Position numbers and translations under genes: made by a program | The notes under the pieces: model-generated | What the model was told of the DNA's origin: nothing | The model's database searches: none | Seen by the model: the letters and a program-made list of their open reading frames with translations, nothing else | DNA from: JAIBJP01 sp035639875 | GTDB taxonomy: Bacteria > Actinomycetota > Thermoleophilia > Gaiellales > Gaiellaceae | NCBI GenBank assembly: GCA_035639875.1 | Contig: DASQXE010000080.1 | Coordinates: forward strand, 1-46,426 | Reading direction: 5' to 3' | Length of the DNA: 46,426 nucleotides | Shown: positions 1 to 7,094 of the stretch, one piece after another | How the letters are laid out: the number at the start of each line of letters is the position of its first letter | Numbering within the stretch: the first letter of the stretch is position 1

Positions 1-1105
1 GGTTCGACGCGTTGATGCGGCCCGAGTTCGGGCTCGTGTGCCACTTGTTGATCGTCGTGTCGTACTGGACGCCCGGATCCGCGCAGCGCCAGGCCGCCTC
101 GGCCGCCTGCTTAAGAAGGTCGCGCGCGGGAAGAGTCTTGACGACGGTGCCGTCGGTGCGAGCGGTCAGGTTCCAGTCGTCGCCGGCCTCGACCGCCTCC
201 ATGAAGGCGTCGGTGACGCGGATCGAATTGTTCGCGTTCTGGTACTGAATCGAGGCCCAGTCGGGCGAGTTCAGCGTCATGTCGTAGCCGGCCGCCTCGA
301 GAACGCGCGCCTTCTCCTCCTCGTGGGCCTTGCACCAGATGAATTCCTCGACGTCCGGATGGTCAATGTCGAGGACGACCATCTTGGCCGCTCGCCGCGT
401 CTTGCCGCCCGATTTGATCGTGCCGGCGGAAGCGTCGGCGCCGCGCATGAAGCTGACCGGGCCGGACGCATAGCCGCCCTTGGTCAGCTGCTCCTGCGAG
501 GAGCGGAGCTTGGAGAGGTTGATGCCGGAGCCCGAGCCGCCGCGGAAGATGATCCCCTCGCGGCGGATCCAGTCGAGGATCGACTCCATCGAGTCCTCGA
601 TCGAAAGGATGAAGCAGGCCGAGCACTGGGGCTTCTCCTCGAAGCCGACGTTGAACCAGACCGGCGAGTTGAAGGCGGCGAGCTGGTTGACGAGAATCGC
701 CTTGAGCTCGGCCTCGAAGGTCTCGGCCTCGGCCTCGTCGGCGAAGTAGCCGCCCTCTCGCCCCCACCCGGCGATCGTGTCGACGACGCGGCCGATCATC
801 TGCTTGACGCTCGCCTCGCGCTCGGGCGAGGACATGCGGCCGCGGAAGTACTTCTGCGCGACGATGTTGGTCGCCGTCTGCGACCAGAACTTCGGAAATT
901 CCACGCCTTTTTGCTCGAAGACGGGCTTGTCCTTGCCGGGGATGAAGGCGTCGCGGATCTCCCACTCGATCTCCGCGAACGGGTCGCGCCCTGGGATGGT
1001 GAAATAGCGGTCCACGCCGAGACGCCTCTCCGGTTCGACGACGGTGTTGATCAGGGCCTCGTCGGCGATGACGGGAGCTGTCTTCGTGCCTGCAGCGGAC
1101 GCCAT
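1..1105 (-). CDS. nrdJ: Vitamin B12-dependent (class II) ribonucleotide reductase, N-terminal part
   Basis: Reduces ribonucleotides to deoxyribonucleotides using adenosylcobalamin as radical source; cytoplasmic. The 368 visible codons match the N-terminal region of long class II enzymes: VDRYFTIPGRDPF near residue 31, FPKFWSQTATNIVAQKYFRG near 70, AAFNSPVWFNVG near 143, QCSACFILSIEDSM near 160 (Cys161 and Cys164), and the glycine-rich FRGGSGSGINLS soon after. Family members usually exceed 700 residues, so the C-terminal half lies beyond the left edge; the open frame reaches base 2 without a stop. Two ATGs lie six bases apart. The one at 1105 is preferred because GGAGG (1113-1117) sits 7 nt before it, whereas the ATG at 1111 would be only 1 nt from that site. 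The gene has a long leader with a hairpin. Identification is firm; regulation is not visible. Confidence 0.95.
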   Translation of the reverse strand, partial: MASAAGTKTAPVIADEALINTVVEPERRLGVDRYFTIPGRDPFAEIEWEIRDAFIPGKDKPVFEQKGVEFPKFWSQTATNIVAQKYFRGRMSSPEREASVKQMIGRVVDTIAGWGREGGYFADEAEAETFEAELKAILVNQLAAFNSPVWFNVGFEEKPQCSACFILSIEDSMESILDWIRREGIIFRGGSGSGINLSKLRSSQEQLTKGGYASGPVSFMRGADASAGTIKSGGKTRRAAKMVVLDIDHPDVEEFIWCKAHEEEKARVLEAAGYDMTLNSPDWASIQYQNANNSIRVTDAFMEAVEAGDDWNLTARTDGTVVKTLPARDLLKQAAEAAWRCADPGVQYDTTINKWHTSPNSGRINASN

Positions 1106-1112
1106 TTCCATA

Positions 1113-1117
1113 CCTCC
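1113..1117 (-). promoter_or_regulatory. RBS that fixes the nrdJ start
   Basis: GGAGG on the minus strand, 7 nt upstream of the ATG at 1105 and only 1 nt from an alternative ATG at 1111. The spacing selects 1105. This gene therefore uses a normal leader and RBS, unlike the many leaderless genes in the window. Confidence 0.75.
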
Positions 1118-1132
1118 AGAGTATCTACTTCG

Positions 1133-1155
1133 GGACCCCGTAAATCGGGGGGTCC
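1133..1155 (-). promoter_or_regulatory. Hairpin in the nrdJ leader
   Basis: A perfect 7-bp inverted repeat, GGACCCC / GGGGTCC with a 9-nt loop, lies in the 149-nt gap between the upstream small gene and nrdJ, about 16 nt before the RBS. A second small inverted repeat (GGCTC/GAGCC) is at about 1170-1185. It could be a translational or attenuation element. I see neither the cobalamin-riboswitch core nor a clear NrdR-box pair, so no ligand or regulator is assigned. Confidence 0.4.
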
Positions 1156-1254
1156 TGAGGGTAGAGGCGGGCTCGGACGGAGCCGATTTGCAGGGTTTTT
1201 TACTCTTACAGGAGGTCGGAGGAACGCATTTCTACGCCTCCGCTTTCGACCCCG

Positions 1255-1473
1255 TCAGCGCTCGACGACCTCGACGCGAACGCCGTGAAGCGCCTGCCAG
1301 AGCCGTACGTAGAGGTCTACCTCCATCCGCGCCTGTTCCGCATGAAGCGCATGCGGCAGCTCGACCGCGACGGTCTCCGAGTCGACAACCGTCGCCGGAC
1401 AGCCTTGCCTCGTGAGGAAGAGGGCGAGAGCCGTGCTCAGGCCTTCTTCTTGTGGCCGCAGAAGGATTGTCAC
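1255..1473 (-). CDS. Small conserved-looking hypothetical protein (72 aa)
   Basis: Unrecognised 72-residue protein. The GTG start at 1473 is preceded 5 nt away by GGAG, which favours it over an upstream in-frame start at 1557 that would add an Arg/Ser-rich, non-protein-like leader. The chain alternates hydrophobic and charged residues (VTILLRPQEE, ATVVDSETVAVELP, EVDLYVRLWQALHG) and ends VRVEVVER, which suggests a small alpha/beta fold. It has no signal peptide or membrane segment. It lies upstream of nrdJ on the same strand with a 149-nt gap, so co-transcription is possible but not shown. The opposite strand also has open frames here, but their composition is less protein-like. Confidence 0.55.
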   Translation of the reverse strand: MTILLRPQEEGLSTALALFLTRQGCPATVVDSETVAVELPHALHAEQARMEVDLYVRLWQALHGVRVEVVER

Positions 1474-1580
1474 CGTCGCTCCAGCAAGAAACGTGGAAGG
1501 GCGGCTGCGATCGCCTTTCGCGCCGCCCTCCGACGACCTACCGAGCTCCCGCCGCATCGGAGCTCAGCCCCCTAAGCATC

Positions 1581-1773
1581 GGTCAGGCGGGGCCGCTTGA
1601 CCCATCCCCCATGCGTTGGTTCATCTCTTCACTTCACTCGCTCTGATGGGGGATGTTTCCTCCGCCGTACGGCACTAGGGTGAGAACTCGTAAGAAGGCG
1701 TGGTGGGCCGCAGATCACGCCGCTTGCTGACCCGAAGGAGGCGGAAGCCGCAGCCGCCTCCTTCATCTTTTTT
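1581..1773 (+). ncRNA. Candidate structured small RNA ending in a terminator
   Basis: The stretch folds on paper into successive stem-loops: 1581-1602 (9-bp stem including one G-U pair, 4-nt loop), 1603-1655 (10-bp perfect stem CATCCCCCAT/ATGGGGGATG with a 33-nt loop), a GGCGTG/CACGCC stem at about 1698-1721, and an intrinsic terminator at 1734-1773. Only the plus strand has the U-tract after the terminator, which sets the orientation. No protein-like frame spans it. TAGGGT at 1676-1681 could be a -10 box for a shorter transcript. It does not match the tmRNA, RNase P, SRP, 6S or 6C cores as I know them, so the family is unknown. A transcript has not been shown. Confidence 0.4.
1734..1773 (+). 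terminator. Strong intrinsic terminator
   Basis: Perfect 11-bp stem GAAGGAGGCGG (1734-1744) / CCGCCTCCTTC (1754-1764) with a 9-nt loop, followed by ATCTTTTTT. The U-run exists only in the plus direction, although no plus-strand protein gene ends nearby, which is why a small RNA is suspected upstream. Confidence 0.8.
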
Positions 1774-2108
1774 GGCGAAGCGCTGCGTGTAACGGACGAC
1801 GGCGCTAGGACGATCTTCTAAAGGGGCCCGACCGTGCCGAGGACGTTAGGGGAGGCCTCGGCTTCCCCTGCGGCAAGGGCGATCGGGCCCCCTTCCACCA
1901 TACGCCTCGGATCAGCCGAACGCCGCGGCTCGTGGTCACCCCGGCGCTCGTCCACCGGACCGATGTGCGGGAGGAGCTTGACCTTCGGGCTCGGAATCCG
2001 GCGGCGGCACCGCGTCTAGCCTGATACGCGACCCTCGAGGAGCTCTCCCCGGGCCGCACGCAGCGACCTGGGGAAAGCCGGTTCGTTAGCTTGCTGCCCT
2101 GCACCCGG
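1774..2108. other. 335-nt intergenic region with nested inverted repeats
   Basis: I see no convincing gene. It contains an outer 9-bp repeat GGGGCCCGA (1823-1831) / TCGGGCCCC (1883-1891) enclosing a 7-bp repeat GCCGAGG (1836-1842) / CCTCGGC (1856-1862). A minus-strand frame that runs across it is Ser/Arg-rich and continues into the methyltransferase gene out of frame, so it is a shadow. The nested stems may mark a second structured RNA or a terminator for the methyltransferase operon; no U-tract is present. Confidence 0.35.
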
Positions 2109-2867
2109 CTAGGCGGGGCGCGCCACGAGTAGGCGCAGACCTGCGTCGTATTCATCGAGCTCGCGCAAATGACCGTGGCGTTCGTCCCAGGTACCGTTCT
2201 CGAGGTCGCGCTCGACCGCCTTGACGACGCGCTCGACGACGTCCGGCGGCATGCCGGCGAAGCCCGATACGGACTTGCGTGCGCGAGCATCGAGCACCCG
2301 TTCGGGATGAGCCCAGAAGGAACCGAACATCCAGTCGGGCGTGTCGCGGGCAATGGGCACGTCCTGGATCGCGACCTCTCCACCGAGCCACCGCGCGACG
2401 GTCGAAGGCGTCGGGCATGTGCGGCGATCGAGCTCGGCAAGCTCCGGGAAGTAGTCAGCGACGAGCCACATGCGCGCGATGACCACCGGATCGAAGGTGA
2501 GGATCACGACTGGGCCCCGCGCGACGCGCCGCATCTCCCGCACCCCTCGCTCCCTGTCGTCGTCCCAATGGTGAATCGTCAGGATCGCCATCGCGGCGTC
2601 CACGCTTTGGTCGTCGAGGGGCAGCGGGTAAGCGCTGCCGTGGATCGCCGGCGGCAGACTCGGGTCGCGTTGCGCGATCATCACCTCGCTCGGCTCGATC
2701 GCGATGACCTGCCGATCGCGCGGCTCATAGGAGCCCGCGCCGGCGCCGACGTTGACGACGGTCTGCGCTTCGCCCAGCGCCGCGTGAATCATCGCGGCGA
2801 TGCGCGGATCCTCCCGGCGCGTGTCGGTGTATCCCACCCCGATGACGTCGTAGCGCGCATCAGCCAT
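2109..2867 (-). CDS. Class I SAM-dependent methyltransferase (252 aa)
   Basis: Transfers a methyl group from S-adenosylmethionine to an unknown acceptor; soluble. Motif I reads VVNVGAGAGSYE near residues 38-48, the acidic end of strand 2 is AIEPS near 57-61, and ILTIHHWDD near 95-103 matches the post-motif region of Methyltransf_11-type enzymes. The ATG at 2867 begins MADARYDVIGVGY, a typical N-terminus; the frame continues upstream through unrelated Arg-rich sequence overlapping the VOC gene, so a longer protein is unlikely. It starts 11 nt after the stop of the VOC gene and is probably co-transcribed with it. The linked VOC protein hints at small-molecule rather than glycan metabolism, but the substrate is unknown. 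Confidence 0.85.
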   Translation of the reverse strand: MADARYDVIGVGYTDTRREDPRIAAMIHAALGEAQTVVNVGAGAGSYEPRDRQVIAIEPSEVMIAQRDPSLPPAIHGSAYPLPLDDQSVDAAMAILTIHHWDDDRERGVREMRRVARGPVVILTFDPVVIARMWLVADYFPELAELDRRTCPTPSTVARWLGGEVAIQDVPIARDTPDWMFGSFWAHPERVLDARARKSVSGFAGMPPDVVERVVKAVERDLENGTWDERHGHLRELDEYDAGLRLLVARPA

Positions 2868-2878
2868 CTCAGGGCGTG

Positions 2879-3322
2879 TCAGTCGGGAACAAGGCCTTTG
2901 GCGCGCAGCTCCTCGAGGGCCTTCTCGCTCTTCTTCAGCCGCTCGAGGCTCATTCCCCGCAGAACCTCGGCGGCTTTGGTGTATTGGATCTCGTCGTACT
3001 GGACGACCTGCACGTGATTGCCCCACGGGTCGCGGAAGTCGAGCGATCCACGCGGCTGTACCTCGACGCCGGCCTCCTGGAGCGCCCGCCGCGCCGCCTC
3101 CTTGTCGTCGACGACGAGACCGAAGTGGCGGTGCGCGTCCGGGGGTTGCGTACGGCCAGCGGCTAGAGCGATGAACTGGTCGCCCATGTCGATGAAGGCC
3201 ATGCGCGAAGCGCGCCCGCGCAGCTCGAAGTCGAAGACGCGCCCGTAGAAATCGAGCGCTTCCTCGACGTCGCCGACCTCGAGGGCGATGTGGTTCAGGC
3301 CGACGAGGCGCGGGCGAGCCAT
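2879..3322 (-). CDS. VOC (glyoxalase/bleomycin-resistance) family protein
   Basis: A 147-residue vicinal-oxygen-chelate protein. The first beta-alpha-beta module begins LNHIALEVGDVEEALDFY (residues 9-26) with metal-ligand candidate His11. The second module carries HRHFGLVVDD near 64-73 and DPWGNHVQVVQYDE near 98-111. The tail after 110 is charged and helical. VOC proteins form dimers around a divalent metal and include dioxygenases, isomerases and binding proteins, so the reaction cannot be named. It is first in a two-gene unit with the methyltransferase and has a -10-like TAGCAT 9 nt before the ATG. A truncated second copy lies just upstream at 3335-3550. Confidence 0.85.
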   Translation of the reverse strand: MARPRLVGLNHIALEVGDVEEALDFYGRVFDFELRGRASRMAFIDMGDQFIALAAGRTQPPDAHRHFGLVVDDKEAARRALQEAGVEVQPRGSLDFRDPWGNHVQVVQYDEIQYTKAAEVLRGMSLERLKKSEKALEELRAKGLVPD

Positions 3323-3331
3323 CGCGACCTC

Positions 3332-3337
3332 ATGCTA
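3332..3337 (-). promoter_or_regulatory. -10 box for the VOC/methyltransferase unit
   Basis: TAGCAT, 9 nt before the ATG at 3322, fitting the TANNNT leaderless pattern repeated across the window. No clear -35 hexamer is visible. Confidence 0.45.
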
Positions 3338-3550
3338 GTCAAGCGCCCAGGGCGACCCTGTCGAGTCAGGCCGCTTCGGTACCCACCGCGGGAAGGCGCC
3401 GTACGCCTCGCGAGGCGAGTGCGTCTCCCTTTCCACTCCCGCCCCGTGATGCTGAGCCACGTCCCATCGCGGATAGAACTCGAGCGCCTCCTCCACATCT
3501 CCAACCTCGAGCGCATGTGATTCAGGCGCGACGAGGCGAGCGAGCGCCAC
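3335..3550 (-). pseudogene. Truncated duplicate of the VOC gene
   Basis: From a GTG at 3550 the frame reads VALARLVAPESHALEVGDVEEALEFYPRW, closely matching the first 29 or so residues of the neighbouring intact VOC protein (MARPRLVGLNHIALEVGDVEEALDFYGRV). Homology stops abruptly near base 3464 and the remaining ~40 codons resemble nothing in the family, so both VOC modules are incomplete. The fragment keeps its own TAACAT box 6 nt before the GTG. The simplest reading is a tandem duplication followed by deletion. It also interrupts the 3' end of the broken membrane-protein gene that precedes it. Confidence 0.8.
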
Positions 3551-3556
3551 GGCCCG

Positions 3557-3562
3557 ATGTTA
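3557..3562 (-). promoter_or_regulatory. -10 box retained by the VOC gene fragment
   Basis: TAACAT, 6 nt before the GTG at 3550. Together with the box of the intact copy it shows that the promoter was part of the duplicated segment or arose in parallel. Confidence 0.35.
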
Positions 3563-4912
3563 CGCCGGGCAGTCCGGCGACTTGGCCAGACGTCCGAGCG
3601 GAACACGTCGTTCGCGCCATCCCGCGGGGGCTCAAACTCAGCGCCGGCCAGGAGTAGTACGCCGCCCCTCGCAGGTGCGGGAGGCGCGAGCGCGAAGCTG
3701 CGGAGAGAGCGGCGGGTCGCGGCGGAGAGAGCGCCCATGTCGGCGCGCGACGGTCGATCAGGGCCTGCGACGGCAACCGTTCCGCAGTCGAGGGTGCGCT
3801 CGACGCCGGGCGCCGCGGCGAGGATCCTGTGGACGCGCAGCGCCGAGGTCTCTGCGTCGAACCTCGTGGTGAGCGTCAGGACGACGACACCCGTAGCCGC
3901 GAGCGCGGTGGCAGCCCAGGCGGGGAGCACTCGCGGCACGAGCCGCGCGACGAGGAAGCCGACGCCGAGCGCGACAGCGACGATCGCCGGCAGCAGGTAG
4001 CGGTACGCAATCGGAAGGCCGCGATTCGCCTCGACGACGAGAACGACGGGCCAGACGACGATTGTCGCCGCTGGAAGCAGAGCACCAGCGCGCCCACGCG
4101 CCCGTGCGTGGAGAACGAATCCCGCAATTCCGAGCGCGCCGAGGGCGAAGCCGAGCGGCGAGATCCGGTCGACGAGCGCCTCGAGCACGTCGGCCCAGGA
4201 TCGCCCGCGACCGCGAAGTGCCTCCGCCCGATGCGTCGTCGCCAGCGGATCTCCCGTCGCCGCCGCGTCGAAGGCGAGCCAGAGGAGCGGTGCCGCGAGC
4301 GCCGACATCGCCGCTGTGACAACTCGCCGACGGACGCTCCCGCCGAACTCCGCGAACGCGCCGAGGCCTGCAAGCGCCCACGCCTCCGGCCGGAGAAGGC
4401 CGGCGAGGACGAGCGCGACGAGGCGGCCGCGCCGTCGCAGTGCGAACGCGATTGGCGATCAGCGCCGCCGTCACCGCGTCGATGAGCTGGAAGGAGATGA
4501 CGTCGGAGAGTCGACCGACGGCGACGAAAACGACGACGGCGAAGACACCGGCCGCGGCGCTTGCACATCTCGCCGCCGCGACGAAGAGGGCAGCGACCAG
4601 GACCCCGAGCGCGAGCGCCACGACCAAGCCCATCGCCCGTTCGGGCGGAAGAGGCGATGCGAGCGCGCCGAGCACCGTCGCGAGCGGCTTCGGAATCGTC
4701 GACGTCAGGTCGAACGCGGGCCGCTCGCCGCGGAGGAGCGCCTCACCCCACGAGACGTACGCCCAGGCGCCCGGGCTCGCCGCGGGGGGCCATGCGAGCG
4801 TGCGCCAGAGGAAGGTTCCCGCGGCGATCCCGCCGAGGACGAGGGCCGCGGCGAACGCGGCGTGAGTCGGCTGTTCATCGCGCCGGACGCTACTCGAGCC
4901 CCGCGCACGCAT
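3563..4912 (-). pseudogene. Frameshifted polytopic membrane protein (GT-C-like), broken paralogue of the gene at 8173-9570
   Basis: The N-terminal frame (from ATG 4912) gives GIAAGTFLWRTLAWPPA, GAWAYVSWGEALLRGE, IPKPLATVLGALASPLPPER and SFQLIDAVTAALIA, all aligning to the intact paralogue. Near base 4455 the match jumps by one nucleotide to another frame (IAFALRRRG, then VLAGLLRPEAWALAG) and continues through GDPLATTHRAEALRG and YRYLLPAIVAVALG. Counting residues across the junction against the paralogue shows a single-base indel. The 3' end is also lost: the second frame has no stop where the paralogue ends and runs on over the VOC fragment. A -10-like TAGTTT remains 6 nt before the ATG. A sequencing error could explain the frameshift but not the missing end. 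Confidence 0.8.
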
Positions 4913-4918
4913 TTTGAG

Positions 4919-4924
4919 AAACTA
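4919..4924 (-). promoter_or_regulatory. -10 box before the broken membrane-protein gene
   Basis: TAGTTT, 6 nt before the ATG at 4912, same layout as the leaderless promoters elsewhere in the window. The promoter seems intact although the gene is not. Confidence 0.4.
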
Positions 4925-4949
4925 GTGATCGACTACCAACTTGCTCGCC

Positions 4950-5143
4950 GTGACACCGGGTGTTGCAGACCGAAAGAGCGCCCAGGTCCGCCGGGAGGAG
5001 ATCCTCGACGCGGCGTGATCGAGTTCGCCGACGGCGGTCTGCACGGCACCTCGACGGAAGACATCGCGCGGCGCGAAGGCGTCTTCCGAAACCGCCGTCG
5101 GGAGACGAGCGCGTTTCACGCCCGACAATGCAACGTGAGGTGA
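4950..5143 (+). pseudogene. TetR-family regulator remnant (DNA-binding domain only, frameshifted)
   Basis: Reading from GTG 4950 gives VTPGVADRKSAQVRREEILDAA and then TGA. One base out of phase the sequence resumes VIEFADGGLHGTSTEDIARREGV, the classic TetR helix 1 / helix-turn-helix consensus, so one base is missing at about 5019. After the start of the recognition helix the sequence becomes unrelated and stops at 5143. The ~130-residue ligand-binding domain is absent. It cannot encode a working repressor. It is divergent from the broken membrane-protein gene, a common arrangement for a TetR regulator and its target, so the two may have decayed together. Confidence 0.75.
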
Positions 5144-5194
5144 CCGTGGCCCACGGCTACCGTGGCCGACCCGACGAAACGGCGCTAGGCTCCA

Positions 5195-5211
5195 ACGCTC
5201 TGACAGAGCGT
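5195..5211. promoter_or_regulatory. Perfect 17-bp palindrome just before a GT2 start
   Basis: ACGCTCTG-A-CAGAGCGT, an 8-bp inverted repeat with a 1-nt centre, ends 2 nt before the ATG at 5214. A -10-like TAGGCT lies at 5186-5191, so the dyad would cover the transcription start. Its position next to the dead TetR gene suggests a former operator; it could equally be a 5' UTR hairpin. Confidence 0.35.
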
Positions 5212-5213
5212 CG

Positions 5214-6245
5214 ATGAAGCTAATCATCCAGATCCCATGCCTCAACGAGGAGGCGGTTCTTCCGCAAACCCTCTCAGACCTTCCGCGCGAGGTCGAAGGA
5301 TTCAGCGAGGTCGAATGGTTGGTGATCGACGACGGATCATCGGATCGCACCACCGAAGTCGCGCGGGAGTGCGGGGTCGACCACATCGTGCGGTTCTCGT
5401 CGAACAAGGGCCTGGCAGTGGCGTTTCAAGCGGGTCTGGACGCAGCGCTAAAGCTCGGTGCCGACGTCATCGTCAACACCGACGCCGACAACCAATACTG
5501 CGGCGATGACATCCAGGCGTTGGTGGCCCCGATCGTCGCTCGCGAAGCGGATGTCGTCGTCGGCGATCGGGTGCCGAAGGAGATTGAAGACTTCTCCCGC
5601 ACGAAAAAGCTGCTTCAGTCGTGGGGTTCGTGGGCAGTCCGCCAAGCCTCCGACACCGATATTCCAGATGCGACGTCTGGCTTTCGCGCCTATACGCGCG
5701 AAGCAGCCCTTGGTGTGAACGTCGTCTCGCGCTTCACCTATACGCTCGAGACCATAATTCAGGCAGGCAAGAGCAATCTTGCAGTGACGCACGTTCCTGT
5801 AAGGACAAATCCGAAAACGCGCGAGTCGCGGCTCTTTCGCTCCACCGCACACTACTTGTGGCGTTCGGTGGGGACGATTCTTCGCATCTACGCCATGCAC
5901 GAGCCGCTGCCGGTGTTCCTGTGGCCGGCGGCGGTCTCCGGATTAGCCGGACTCGCCGTCTTTGCACGCTTCTTCTACTACTACTTCGCATCCGGCGGTA
6001 CGGGGCACGTCCAATCACTAATCGTCGGTGCCGTGCTGCTCGTCTTCGCAGTCCAATTCCTCCTCCTCGGCATCATCAGCGATCTGCTGCGGGCAAACCG
6101 AGTTATTAGCGAACGGACTCTCGAGCGCGTGCGCAAGCTCGAGCTCGCATTGGAAATCGAGCCGGACGGCCTTGCGAGTACCGCAGTCGACCAGCACAAC
6201 GTTGCGGAGGAGCCTATTAGTACGGTGCCCGCAGGCCGTCCCTAA
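5214..6245 (+). CDS. GT2 glycosyltransferase, dolichyl/polyprenyl-phosphate sugar synthase type (343 aa)
   Basis: Predicted to transfer a sugar from a nucleotide donor to a polyprenyl phosphate at the inner membrane face. The GT-A domain begins MKLIIQIPCLNEEAVLPQ, with DDGSSD at residues 39-44 and the metal-binding DAD at 90-92, then the GDRVP and ATSGFRAYTREA segments typical of DPM1-like enzymes. Two hydrophobic segments at about 239-262 and 270-295 (FLWPAAVSGLAGLAVFARF; SLIVGAVLLVFAVQFLLLG) anchor the C-terminus. The ATG follows the 17-bp palindrome. Codons are clearly less GC-rich than those of genes beyond 9767. It faces the dead TetR remnant on the same strand and converges with the methyltransferase at 6354. 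Donor sugar unknown. Confidence 0.9.
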   Translation: MKLIIQIPCLNEEAVLPQTLSDLPREVEGFSEVEWLVIDDGSSDRTTEVARECGVDHIVRFSSNKGLAVAFQAGLDAALKLGADVIVNTDADNQYCGDDIQALVAPIVAREADVVVGDRVPKEIEDFSRTKKLLQSWGSWAVRQASDTDIPDATSGFRAYTREAALGVNVVSRFTYTLETIIQAGKSNLAVTHVPVRTNPKTRESRLFRSTAHYLWRSVGTILRIYAMHEPLPVFLWPAAVSGLAGLAVFARFFYYYFASGGTGHVQSLIVGAVLLVFAVQFLLLGIISDLLRANRVISERTLERVRKLELALEIEPDGLASTAVDQHNVAEEPISTVPAGRP

Positions 6246-6254
6246 CCCGGTGAA

Positions 6255-6269
6255 ACGGCGAAACGCCGT
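6255..6269. terminator. Hairpin between convergent genes
   Basis: ACGGCG-AAA-CGCCGT, 6-bp stem with a 3-nt loop, in the 108-nt gap between the ends of the GT2 gene (6245) and the methyltransferase gene (6354). No U-tract on either strand, so termination activity is uncertain. Confidence 0.3.
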
Positions 6270-6353
6270 ACAGCGAGGCGACGGCCGATAGCGGGCCACA
6301 CAACGACGAGACTCGATCGACGAGCGGCGAAGTTGCGACGGTGGTCAACGAGC

Positions 6354-7094
6354 CTACTCGACAGCCGAATCACGCGCCACAGCGACGAGTCCAGTGCCGA
6401 ACCTGCTGTTGACGAAAGGCCGCTGCAAGCGCCGAAATGGCGCGGTTCCCAGGCGCGTGAGCCATCCCAAGGATTGGGACGGCTGCAACCAACGCCCACT
6501 CCCGGCGGTCGCCTCGGCTTTCGATCCATGAGGCTGTCCCAATCTGGCTGCGAGGTTCCGCACCGCTTCCAAGCCGTATCCCAGGGGAAACCCGTATCGA
6601 AGGACGCGGGGCTCAGTAAACCCGGCCAAGGTCAGGACCTCAGCCAGCGCGAGCGGCTCATACCGACGATAGTGCCCCGCCTTGTAGTCGGCGGATCTCA
6701 GCGGCCCGCGAAGGACGGGAACGCTGACGAGCAGGAGTCCCCCTTCGCGGAGCGCCTGGCGCCATTCTCGTAGCGCGGCGACATCGTCCTCCAAGTGTTC
6801 GAGGACCTCGAACGCACAGACGAGATCGAAGACGGTGCCGAGCTCGATGCCGCCGAGTTCGGTACACAGCACCTTCCCTCGTCCGATGCGGTCAAGGCGC
6901 TCTCTCGCTTTGGCGCAGGAGATGGGATCGGGCTCAAGGCCGACATAGTCGAAGCGCTCTGCCAGCCGGACACCCGTGGCGCCCTCCCCGGCCCCAATCT
7001 CAAGAATCTTGGTCGAACGTGGCAGGTCCGCCACGAGGGATTCCACGATGTCGAACCGCAGCCAGCCATTGGGCGTCAGCGGGGGAAGACTCAC
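6354..7094 (-). CDS. Class I SAM-dependent methyltransferase (246 aa)
   Basis: SAM-binding motif I is KILEIGAGEGATGVRLAE near residues 29-46, followed by YVGLEPDP and DLVCAFEVLEHLEDD, the hallmark of Methyltransf_11/23 enzymes acting on small molecules or lipid-linked glycans. The middle region HYRRYEPLALAEVLTLAGF is shared with methyltransferases found beside GT2 genes, including the one at 34367-35137 here (FRRYTPATI). The ATG overlaps the stop of the upstream GT4 gene by 4 nt, so it is the third gene of the 9570-6354 operon. It probably methylates a glycan or its lipid carrier; the acceptor is not evident. Confidence 0.88.
   Translation of the reverse strand: MSLPPLTPNGWLRFDIVESLVADLPRSTKILEIGAGEGATGVRLAERFDYVGLEPDPISCAKARERLDRIGRGKVLCTELGGIELGTVFDLVCAFEVLEHLEDDVAALREWRQALREGGLLLVSVPVLRGPLRSADYKAGHYRRYEPLALAEVLTLAGFTEPRVLRYGFPLGYGLEAVRNLAARLGQPHGSKAEATAGSGRWLQPSQSLGWLTRLGTAPFRRLQRPFVNSRFGTGLVAVARDSAVE

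Noticed and set aside
1106..1254. Cobalamin riboswitch upstream of nrdJ
   Set aside because: Expected from biology, but the B12-box core and the conserved multi-stem layout are not visible in only 149 nt.
38..1288. Long plus-strand open frame over nrdJ
   Set aside because: It is the complement of the clearly recognisable class II RNR on the minus strand; its product is Arg/Asp/Gly-rich with no family features.
1581..1773. 6S, 6C, tmRNA, SRP or RNase P RNA identity for the candidate small RNA
   Set aside because: None of the core conserved segments of these RNAs could be found, so it stays unassigned.
1805..2440. Minus-strand frame across the intergenic region
   Set aside because: Ser/Arg/Pro-rich and overlaps the methyltransferase gene out of frame for half its length.
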